Part shown: piece after piece, positions 28,325 through 40,300 of the stretch | Position numbering within the stretch: the first letter of the stretch is position 1 | Layout: every line of letters begins with the position of its first letter | NCBI GenBank assembly: GCA_035578175.1 | Contig: JAQMRL010000001.1 | Coordinates: forward strand, 63,077,553-63,141,552 | Reading direction: 5' to 3' | Length of the DNA: 64,000 nt | From: Catonia carolina | Lineage: Eukaryota > Arthropoda > Insecta > Hemiptera > Achilidae | Made by a program: the position numbers and the translations under genes | The notes under the pieces: generated by a model | Database searches by the model: none | Seen by the model: the letters and a program-made list of their open reading frames with translations, nothing else | Told to the model about the DNA's origin: nothing

Positions 28325-31300
28325 CTGTAAAATATATTAATGTATGAAAGCAAAATCCTCCTCATTCATACTCCATTCATTGTGGTACTCTCCTGTACCA
28401 CAAGATATAAAAATCTGGTGCGAAACACTTACACAACTTTCTCTTGCCAATACAAATAATTAGCAATAAACCTAACATTAGAAATAAACAAAAAACCTAA
28501 CCTCAATAAACATAACCTAATTTTAATCATGAGTGAAAGACCCAAAATGAAAATCAACCTCAGTTAGGCTTAAAAATACAAAAAATCTCTCTTTCACGCT
28601 GAACTAGGCTCTGTAGTGAAAAATTCTTTAAATAAAAGTTGTAGATCTTTAAATTTCCTATAAATTTGATTATATACACTTTTGTCGTAAATGTATACTA
28701 AAGCTAAAATCTTAAAAAAATTGATTTTTCACACATTTTCTTGAGAAAAAAACAGAAAATCGCTAATTACCGTTACACTGAGCGTTATACAAAAACATGT
28801 TTGAAATAAAAGTTATAGTTTTTTAAATGCTCTATAACTTTATTCTATACATTTTTGCGGTAAAATGCATATTAAAGTCGCAATCTTAAAAAAACAATTT
28901 TTTTACGAGAAAACAGCCTTTCTGAGAATTTCAGCGGAAATGGTGTCTACCCTGTCTTACAGAGGATAAAAAATTGAGTAAACCAGGCGATTTTAAAAAG
29001 AATCGTAGGACCCATTTTTGAGAAAATCGCAAAAAAGTGAAAAATCACATGAGTAAACTACTTACTTCCCACTAATTACTTCCGGTTGACCGATTTTGAT
29101 TGAAATGTTCGTGTCGGATCCGGTAGTGGTGTCTAAAGTTCAGTTCAGGTAGTGGTGTTTCAAGTTCGTACAATATTTTGTTCTTGAGATATTCTGTTCA
29201 CACACAGACCAATCGCTAAAAACATGTTTTTTTTGGATTCAGGGGGTCTGAAAACGTGTAGATCCGGTGAAAACTCGATTTTGAAAAATCGACGTGAAAA
29301 CAATACTTTCCTTCCTATGTATTCATATAGGCAAGAGAAAGTAAAAACTTGTAATTTGATTTGGGCCATTTAAGTGCTTTCTAAGAAAGGATTTTGAAAA
29401 ATTCTACTTTTACAGGAAAAAATGAGAAATCACGTTTTTGATAATTACAGCGTAAGGTTTATTTTAAGCCAAAAATTCAGACAAGAGTTAAAGAGAGTAA
29501 GAAATTCTATTATACAGTTACTGTTTTGTTCTGTGTTTTTACTTCTGAATCTAGTTTAAGAATAATTTACAATTTTCTCCATAAACCTTGTTAAAATCTT
29601 TTTTTTAAAAATCACAGCTATAAGGTGCATTTGAAGGCAAAAACGCACATAACTAAAATGAAAGAAAATTTAAAATTGTCTCCATCTTTTGTATTAAATG
29701 GCTTGTTATCCAACACTCATTTTAGTGGTAATATGCTCAACTCTATAAAAATATCATAAAAATCAATTTTTAATGTAAAAATTGTGTAAACTAAAATTAA
29801 AGAAAACAACATTGATGCAATTTTTTCTATAAAATTGGTTCATTCATTGGATCAATATCCATTGTACCAATACAGGTATTGCATACTCAAGAAGTTTTCC
29901 GGGATGTTTTCAATTTTCTTCTGAACATTGTAAAAAATTTACTAAAAAGTATGCTTCTCCAGAATATTTCAATACGCAGTGTTGTACAATCAGTAAAAAC
30001 AAATCTTTACGAAATTGAAGCAAAGTAAGCAGTAGTTGCTGTGTGTACATATTTGTAATTAAAAAATACCTAAGATTTATTTACCGTAGTATAACTAATC
30101 CAGTATTTTGTATGGTAGGTAAAAAAGTAAAGTTGTTTAGAAATTCATTACAGTAATAATTGGTCTAATTTATTTGGGTTTAAGTACAAATAAATTTGGC
30201 CTATTTTGTAAAAAAAAAGAAAACAGTTGTTTAGAATAAGATTTATGTAAAATAATGTGATGTGGCAGCTGCCACACAATAACGCTGTGATGACTTGTAA
30301 ATGTGATTTATACATTGAGGCCAACAAGATACAACAACGCATCATGCGATCTTTGCCAAAGAGTCGATATGACTGGAGAACGAATCATCAACATGTTATC
30401 GGTTGAGTATAGGTGATAGGGCAATTGTTTTGTATCTATACATCTTATACAGGCTCATTACAGTAGGTAGTTTGTTGTACACAACATTGCCTTGCTGTTT
30501 TATAGTAATTTTTTCAATATGAGATTATACAATAGTGTTGTGTAATTTTAAATTCCTTTTATTGTTTATACACGTTAATTGTTTTTATTGTTAATACATG
30601 TGATTATTATAAATAAAAGTTTTACTGTATTTCTTTTCTTTTACTTTATTTAAAGTCACATCAACAACCAGGTTTTTAGTGACTTCTAGAATATTATTCT
30701 ACAACAGATTATTAATAATATACTTTTAGAAACTTAAAAACTAACAATGCGACTAATTATAATTATTTAAGTTATTAGTTAGCATCATAGCAGTAGAATC
30801 CATATTAATATTTTGTTTTTTGCATATATAAAAAACTTTGTAATTTACCTTATACTGCTTCAAAATTCTTCTTACAAGTACTAATTCTAGAATATTATGA
30901 AGATTGCATTTTCCTTTGTCAATGGTTTGAATTAAACTGCTTGATTAAGTTTGATTCAAACCATTGACAAAGGAAGATGCAATCTTCATAATATTCTAGA
31001 ATTTTTATTATCATTACCTGAAGAAGTGGTGTGCACCACGTAAGTACTCGTAAGAAGAATTTTGAAAGCAGTATAAGGTAAATTACAAAGTTTTTTATAT
31101 ATACAAAAAACAAAATATCAATGTAGCTAACATTAATAACAAAGAATATAAACAAAATATAAGCAATTTCACAAATAAACATTCACAATCTTGATAAAAG
31201 TTCTATTCAGTTTTTAAAGTAAACCACGCGGGTACAAGAATTTAATATAATCCATTGATCTGGATGTATTGTATTCGTCCTTAAAACATTCATGTAAATT

Positions 31301-34300
31301 GCGTGGCAAGTTAAATGTATGTCGAAACGTTTCCAGAGATGTACAGTCAGTAAAGATATGTTGTATTGTGATTTGGAGTGACAGTAATTGCAGGTGTTGT
31401 GAGGTTTTCTTGTAAGTAGATGTCCATGTGTGAGAAAAGTATGTCCAATTCTGAGTCTTGTTTGTATTACTTGATCGCGTCAGTTGGTGAATTGCTTGGG
31501 TAGTTTTCAAAAATATTTTCTCTGACATTGTGAAGTTTACTGCAGGGACAATTTTTCCAAGTGTCAGTTTTACGTTTATTTTGTTAATTTAGGAGTAAGA
31601 GATGTTACTGTTAGAAAAAAGTATGTTCTTAGCATTAAATTTTTGTGCAATTTATTTACTTTATAGGCCTAGAAACCCAACTTCTGCAAATTATATATTT
31701 ATTAACATGTGATATCATAATAAGTAGTAAAAACAGCACAGAATTGTGATAACAATATTTTTGTATTAAGGGGACCTAGAAAGCAAAAAAAAATTACAAA
31801 AAAATCAAATTTTATTTTTTAGCGTCGTTTGATAGCGTATGGTTTTCTGAATTCAGTGAGTTATAATACTTGCTATTCTGTTACTAAATTTTACGTAAAA
31901 TAAATTGTTTTTAAATAGTTTGCACCAGTTTTTTCACAACTCGACAACTCAGTTGTTATAAAAATGTTGTAACTTTTGAACAAATTGATAGATTTTCGTG
32001 ATTGGTTTGTTTTGTTCAGTATTTCATGCTCTTTACAGTGGTAGTGCTGTCAGTAAAAAGTTAACAAAAAAGTACCAGAAAGTTTGAAGTATTTACGTAG
32101 CAGTACGTGGTATAGGAATGTATTACGGTAAGCACCGTTTATAAAGTTATTTGCTGTTTTCCGAAAATCTTATATTTTTGTACAAAAGGAACTTTTTTTT
32201 ATGAATGGGTAAAGTTTGTAGCGGTTATTCCCTTTTAACTAATCCCACTAATATATATTTCTGATTAAAATTTATTATTAAACTATCACGTGAAATAAGA
32301 ACTCATGTGTCCTGTTTGATGGTTAGTTTTACACAACCTTGATTTTTTACATTGTTGTAAATTACAATTTTGGAATCATAGGAAAAATAAAATAAAATAT
32401 TAAATAAATTTTGAAAAATAATTTTGTGTTACTACTATTCATTAATTAATGGTTAATTAAAAATTTAAATATTGTGTGTTTTGGTTAGTTAAATTTTAAA
32501 AAAAAATGTAACTTTTGAACAAATTGATTGATTTTTGTGATGTTTTTTTTTGTTTTGTTTAGTATTTCATGCTCTTTACAGTGGTAGCGCTGTCAGTAAA
32601 AAGTAAACAATAAAGTACTAGAAAGTTTGAAGTGATAAGCACTTCATACTTAGCAGTATGTAGTACAGGAATGTGTTACGGTAAGTGTCGTTTATAAAGT
32701 TATTTGCTGTTTTCCGAAAAGCTTATATTCTTGTAGAAAAGGAACATTTTCTCATGAACAGGTGAAGTTTTTGAGCTGAAATGTTCAGGGTAGTTTTATG
32801 TAATAAGGACACAAGATCACAGTGGGATTTTTCATATACATAAGATCTGTTGAAATTATTAACAGTAAAGCATGCAGTTTTAAAGATTTTTTGTAACTTG
32901 ATCTAAAAACGTTTTGTTAAACAACAAGCAAATTTTTTTCGTCTTCGGAACCATGAGAAGTTAAGTAATTGTATAAAAAATCACTGGTAAAAATTTGACA
33001 AATGTATGTCTGATAGAAGTTGAGAAAATATTCCTTATATTAACATGGAGAAGTATAGGAATTCTGGGTCTCCTTCAAGAGACTGCTTTGCCAACCAATG
33101 AACTTGATGCAAGATTTTGTCATAATTTTTTTTCCAAATAAAAAAAAGTATTGTTTAAATTTTTACCAACTCTTGTATATTATTAATAAATAAGCATATT
33201 TTAATGAGAAAAATGAAAAACAATCTATCCAACATAGAAGAAAATTTTGGGTTTTAGAACCAGCACGTATGTGGGATTTAATTTGATTTGTACGTTTTTT
33301 GTAGTATGATGGCAATCATTTTCTTAAGAAACTTACCTGTTATAATCCACAGTAGTATTGAGCTGAATAAAAGAATTGTTGGATAGTTGACAACCAGAGA
33401 CAGACACCGGCTTTTTATCAAACATTAAATCTCCTCGTGCAATTGCTGATTGTGCCCCTATTGACACCCATCCTACTAATATTAAACTAGTAAATCCTCC
33501 CCACAAAGCACCCTGAAAATTAACAAAGAAAAATGGAATTATAAAACATAAAATTGCCGGCCGCATTGGTGCAGTTGGTAACGTGCTCGCCTCTCATCAT
33601 GTGGTCCTGGGTTCGAATCCCACTTAGGCACGGCATATTTTCATACATTACAAAAAAAATCATTTCATCCTCCACTGTACACAATAGTTACACCTCAACG
33701 TCGTCGCTAATGACCGTTGCAGTTGATGCGACGTTAAATAAATAAATAAAAAAAAAAAACATAAAATTGTATGTAAATATATTATTATACATGTAAATCA
33801 TAATTTAAGCGATTTGAACACGTACTTTTTTGGAGTACTATTAACTGATTAATTTCTATTATCCTTATGGTGGTAGAGTCTGTAAACTAAGCTGATTTAC
33901 TAGAGTTTAAAATAGAGTAAATCTGGCCCATCATAAACGTAATTTTTGAAAAACAAATTTTAAGTAATTGATTTAAAGTTTCAGTGGTGCTGTTACTTTG
34001 CCATTAACGTTGCAGTTTGACTTCCCATGCAATCAGCTCCCCAGTCTGCTAGGCAGTCTACATCTGACTATATCACAATTAAACATCTCTTAACAACCAG
34101 CTCTGTTTATGAATAATTTTTTGTAGAATAAATTAAATGGAATAAATAAATTAAATTTTTACATGAGTCCAATGTACTTTAACTATCTTTAGTAACCACC
34201 TCTCTTCTGACCAATAACCACCATGCAGTTTAGATTTTATTTTTGTTATGACCATGGAGTATCCAAAGTTTAGTGTAAACTATTTTGGGAAACAAAACTA

Positions 34301-37300
34301 TCAGTACTTTCACCTTATATAAAAGTTTATTTTTAGTAGAAAAGTTAGAACTTTCCTATTCACACAGTATTCATTCAGCAAGTTATTTTCATATTATTTT
34401 TTAAAAACCTACAATCTAACTACAAGTTTGAAATATATAATAAAAATTAACAATTTTTGTCATAGTTCATCTCTACAACAGTGTTTGTGTTCACACGGTG
34501 TTGAACAAATAGGCAATCATTTTAAGAACTACTTAGTTATAATTTAATTTGTCCTACATCTGAACACAAACCTCAGCATTAGCGTTGGGAACCAACATTC
34601 CGAGTGAAAACATTCCTAATAACGGACCAGCTGTAATAGCTCCCAGACTTTTTCCAGCCTAAAAAAAATTAAAACAAATCAGATAAATTTTGGAATGAAA
34701 ATTTAGTACTACAATATCTAACTCAATTGTATTTAGTTCTTAATACTTAGTTTACTATTCACAGTAAAATTATTTAACTAAAAACTGATCTGAACTAAAA
34801 AATCTATGTGTGAATAAAAAATTGACAATGTACGTAAATGTATTTTATTAAGAAAACTTAAAGGAATGACAGTGGAGAAGATTCATTTAGTTGTAATATT
34901 TACAGTTTTTTAAAAGGCAATGATTCTGTAACCTAATAGTACTCATATTTTGTAGCTCAAGTCGTTTGTTAAATGTCTCGATTTTCTGTTTTTGTTACTA
35001 CAATCCTTCAGAGACTTAAATTCATTTTAATTTTTTATTTAATACTCTTCAGCTGTTAGTTTATTTTATTAATACAGCTTTAAATATTTTACCAATGAAA
35101 AATTATTTAAAGGATCTTGATTTAAGTCAAAATAAGAAGGATGTTTTGTGCCATAAAGGTTTTCAAATAAATATAAAAGTTTTACACCACTTTTTTCATG
35201 GGGTGAAAGAAAATGATGAGTTATTAGCGTGTTATCCACTCTGAAAAACAATGTTTCCTAACATACAATTTAGTTAATTTATCTGAAATTTATTTCATTC
35301 ATTCCAGGGTTAGGTCTGTTAAGTGAATTTCACTGTGTTCAAAGAAGATGGCAGTGCTAAGTTATCTCCATCTTTTCCTCTTCTCATCATCATCCCCTGT
35401 GCTCGCCTCTCATCAATCATGGGGTCTTGGGTTCGAATCCCATTCAGGCACGGCATATTTTCATACGTTACAACAAATCATTTCATCATTCACCGTCTGC
35501 ATTAGCAGTAATTGCAGAACAGTCGGACGTTAAACAAAAAATAATCTTCCTCTTCTGTTCCTAAAGTCGTTAAATTATTCTTTCTTCCTGAGAATTAGAG
35601 AAGAAATCGAACTGCTTTTGGTAAGTCTGGAACTTGGAGAACATGGCAAAATTAAAGTTCTTTAACTGTTAAAAGATACATTATTTTAACACCAAAATTT
35701 GTCCAGTAAAATAAATTAATATTCATAAACAATATTTTACTGTACTTACCTGAAGCATTGTTCCCAATTTTTCAACAACAAAAACGAGTATAGTACAAAT
35801 AGTGCCAATGATAACTACAATGCCCTTCATGAACAGACTCGCATTCGCTTCTGACCATGGTCGTGATAGATTTGGCTTGACTAAATCTTCATAAATGACT
35901 CCCGCCATGGAATTGAGACCAGTTGACATTGAACTGCACAGGGAGTGATATTTAATTTATGTTTCAATTGCATCATCATCCAGTTACTGTTACAGCATGC
36001 TTCAACTTTAATCCACCACACTCTTTCATTAACCCTTAATATAACTGTGGAAAGAAATGTTAACAGAAATCAATCCAAAAAAATTTAACAGATTATCTCG
36101 TTAGAATCTGTTCATAAAATAAATTGATTCAGTTTTATGAATCCCTAATCAGTTTCAATTGTTATTCAAAAGAAGCTAGTTTTTAAATTCAAAATCAATT
36201 TTCTTACCTTTTTACTGAAACCTAAAACTTAATTAATAAGCTACACTAACATCATAAAGAAGTAATGTTTGCTTGTGTCTACAAGGCTATCTCAGAAACT
36301 ACAGAACAGATTTAAAAAATTCTTTCACTGTTGGAAGCTTACAGCTTCCTGAGTAACACAGGCAGGCTATGTGGCATTAGGCAACACAATTTTTAAGTTT
36401 TGAAAAAACTTGTGATTGGTAAAATGAAGTCAACTTTCATTTTATTGCTTGAAAAAATTAGTTTTTTTATCTAGGTGTCTATTCTATTGTACACCATTTA
36501 TTGTGTACAATGTATTGTATTATGTAGTCGGATAATAAAAGGTATGGTAGAGTACCACAATATAACATCATCCTTTACTCTTTCCTTTTTCAAAATTATT
36601 TATGGGAAAGATATCCAAAAAATTAAATGTCACATCCAATTTCTGCATAGAAAGTTTTGTAAACCTTCCAAAATCAAAGCAGTAGTACCATTTAAAAAAA
36701 AAGATGTTAGTATTTTTCCTTACAACACATCATATTCCGTTATTCTCTAGTCATATTCTTTCCCTTCCATTGGTAATTCATACTGATGTAAACAAAAATT
36801 TCGGTTTCCAGATTTAATTGGTTTCATTTGTACAGTGTGATCTTGCTTTCAACAAGTAAGGTTGTGTGAGAAGTTAAATGCTCAGCTTAGTTCGCACAGC
36901 AAGTGAAAAATTGGTAGTACTTCAGTACTTTAATAACGACCAAGCTATCTAAATAGTTTGAATTTTAAGTATTCAAAAAAGTTGGACAAAATGTTCACAT
37001 TACATCCTATGTTCTAGGATGAACAAAATTGTGTCTGGCAATTGCATTTATCTCATTTTTGGACAATTTATGTTTCCGAGTTTTTAAGAACCTTTACATT
37101 TAAACTATTTTTATAATTATAAAGGCTGTCATCGGTGCAATGTAAATAACATAAGTAATCTAGTCCAACCATTTTACACTAACTGTCCATTTGAACATTT
37201 GAAATAGATATATTTAAAAAAAAATTATTCTTACAAATGTAGAAAATTGACTGCATGAGCACAATCGTAAATTTATTTATTAATAAGTACAATCTTGCCT

Positions 37301-40300
37301 TAAAGCAGCACTGAAGACACCTGCCATGAATACTCCTGGTAGGCCAGGAATTGAACCAGGAACTTCCATTACGTACAATGGTAACAATTGGTCTGCTTTT
37401 TGAATACGCTAAAAACAATAATTATGAAGTAATTAGGAACAATAATAGAATTTATAAAGGGTAAAATACTTTTCAGCTCATTTGTTTCTTGATTTAAGGA
37501 AAAGCAAGGTCAAAATATGTATTTCTGTTTTTAAATTATATATTTATAATAGTATAAGTTAACACAATATAAAGCAAATTACAAAAGATGTAAGGTGTTA
37601 CAGGTATGTAGATATGAAACGACTTGCGCAAGGTAGAACAGCTTGGAGAACTGCATCAAACCAGTCGAGAGACTGATGACAGAAAAAAGTTAGCACAGGT
37701 GTTAGAAGTCCTGTCCTCTGTACTCATGCTGCAGTTTTTGATTGCACATCAAATACAGATATCAGATGAATTAATGTCCCATAGCCGAGCGAGTGAGAGG
37801 GAGATATGTGGCATAACTATGCATGCGCCCAAAGGTCTTTACTATTATAATCCAGATCTCAAAACATACTACAGTCGTTATATAGCTTGTTAATTTACTG
37901 CGTGCATAAATGCTTGCTCACAACAATGAGTAAAATTAAACAATGTTATTGGAATGGCGTGTTTGGCTTGTGCGAGTGAGAGCGTTATGCATTCTCTCAC
38001 TCCCACGGCTAGGGGACTTTAGTTCGTCTGAATACTGTACTTGTTATTGTAATGATCATAGCATTATTTAACTTTATTGCAGGTCTGTCATTTTTCTTCG
38101 CTCATTTTCTTCTAGGTCACCCTTCATTGTCTGTAGGTTGTTTGAATATACAAGAAAGGAAACTCCTTTTTTGTAGGTAGCTGTAGAACTACCTGGTTGG
38201 GGGCAACTACTTCAGCGCTCCGTGTGTGTGTGTGATGGGCAAATCTGTTTCACAAGTACAAAAAAATTATTGTTCTCATTAGTTGACCTGTAGCTCATTA
38301 ATTTTTTAAAATTAACTTTAATACAGATTGAATTAGCATGAAGAATTTAAACCTTTGAAAACTGAAATATTTTATATTAGGCCTACCTTTGTAAGTACTG
38401 GATCACAGTCATGATAGTATGCATAAATAAGAAGGCCAGTGTAGCAGCTAATAGAAACGAGGAAGAATAATCCAATTGTCAATATACCAACAGCTCTGTC
38501 TGACAACAAACAAAATTGCCTATTTGTATTACCAACAAAAGTGTTAAAAAAAAAAAATTTAATAAAAAACTAGGTACTTAAATTCATGATACAAAAACTT
38601 AGTGAGAATAATTTTTTTCATAACTATTCTGCGTGATACTTTTTTACTTTCTCTTGCCTATAAGAATATATAGGAAGGAAAGTATTGTTTTCATGTCAAT
38701 TTTTGAAAATCGAGTTTTCACATTTATCGATAAACACATTTTCAGGGCCCCTGAACGCAAAAATATGTTTTGATTGGTCTGTGTGTGTATGAAAAATCTC
38801 AAGAACCAAACATGGTACCAAGTTGAAACTTAAATTAGGTACTACTGGAGGACCTGACTCGAACATTTTCATAAAAATCGGTCTACCAGAAGTAGTAGTT
38901 TATTTGTCATTTTTCACTTTTTTGCGATTTTCTCAAAAACGCTCCTACGATTTTTTTTAAAAATTTGCCCCTACTACATTTACTATGCTCTACAAGATAG
39001 GGTACGCGCCATGTCGGCTGAAATGGAAGGCAGTTCTCTCGTAGAAAATTTTTTTTAAGATGCGGCCTCAATATGCATTTTAGCGCAAAAGTGTACTTAA
39101 TAAAAGTTGTAGACAATTTCAAAATCTACGACTTTAACTCAAATATTTCTTTGTATAACACTTAATTTAGCGATAATTAGTGATTGGGTCTTTTTCGTTT
39201 TCTGTATGCCACTATCAAATCCGAATTTCCTGAAGGGTTACACAATTCTCCCACTCCTGCGTCTAGCGCGTCAATCTGACTAGGAATATTCCTGCGTAAT
39301 GTCAACCCCTCTCCGATTTCACAGTTAGTAACTACACAGTCTGCTATGAATTTTGTTGTTACTTAATAATATTCGGACGGAGAAAGATGCTGCAGAATTC
39401 CTTCTTGAAAAGGGGTTATTACATAATCCCAGAAGATGTGACAACTAAAAAAGTATGTGTGAAACACTCGACTTTCTCTTCCCAATGTAAATAATTAACA
39501 AATATAACGTAATGGTATAATGTAACCTATTAATAGCAAAATATTCATTTAAAATATAGGTAACTCAATAGTAATGTAGTAATAGCAAAATAAAACATCT
39601 TAATATGACATAAAACCAACAGAACGTACACGTTCTGTTTTACATAGTATTATACACCAGGACGGGGAAGGACGTGTGTACGCGTACAGTGTGTCTGTCT
39701 CAGTAAAAGTATTCAGTAAGGCAGGGAGTGGAAGATATGAAAAAGTGTGCAACCCTTCAGGGAATTCGGATTTGATCGTGGCCTACAGAAAACGGAAAAG
39801 ACCCTAGTGATTTTCTGTTTTTGTTTCATGAAAATCCATAAAAAATGGATTTTTTTAAGATTTCAACCTTAGTATGCATATAATGACAAAAGTGTAGGCT
39901 ATAGGCCTATCATAATAAAATTTATATGAAATTAAAGGTTCTACAACTTTTATCCTAACCATTTTTCTCTACAGAGCCTAGTTTAGTGTGAAAGAGTGAT
40001 TTTCCATATTATTAGCGAAACTAAGGTTGGTTATCATTTTACAGCACTCATGATTAAAATAAGGTATGCGTTTTTTGTTTATTTCTAATGTTTTATTACT
40101 AATGTCAGGATATAATTGTCCATTATTTGCATTGGTAAGAGAAAGTTGTGTGAGTGTTTCACGCCAGAATTTTACATTTGCAGCAGAAAAATTCAGTATT
40201 TAAATGTATTTGTACTGTACTCTGGTTAAAATTGTTATCCCTCACGACCTTGCAGTATTCGTTGTGTTGAAAGCATACCACTTGTGTACTGACCCATAGC

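Noticed and set aside
33557..33640. tRNA gene suggested by A and B boxes
   Set aside because: The acceptor stem does not pair, and the copy continues into a SINE body and poly-A with a target duplication.
36475..36750. 91-codon frame in an SLC5 intron
   Set aside because: No recognisable content, and it does not match any gap in the SLC5 protein, which is already complete.
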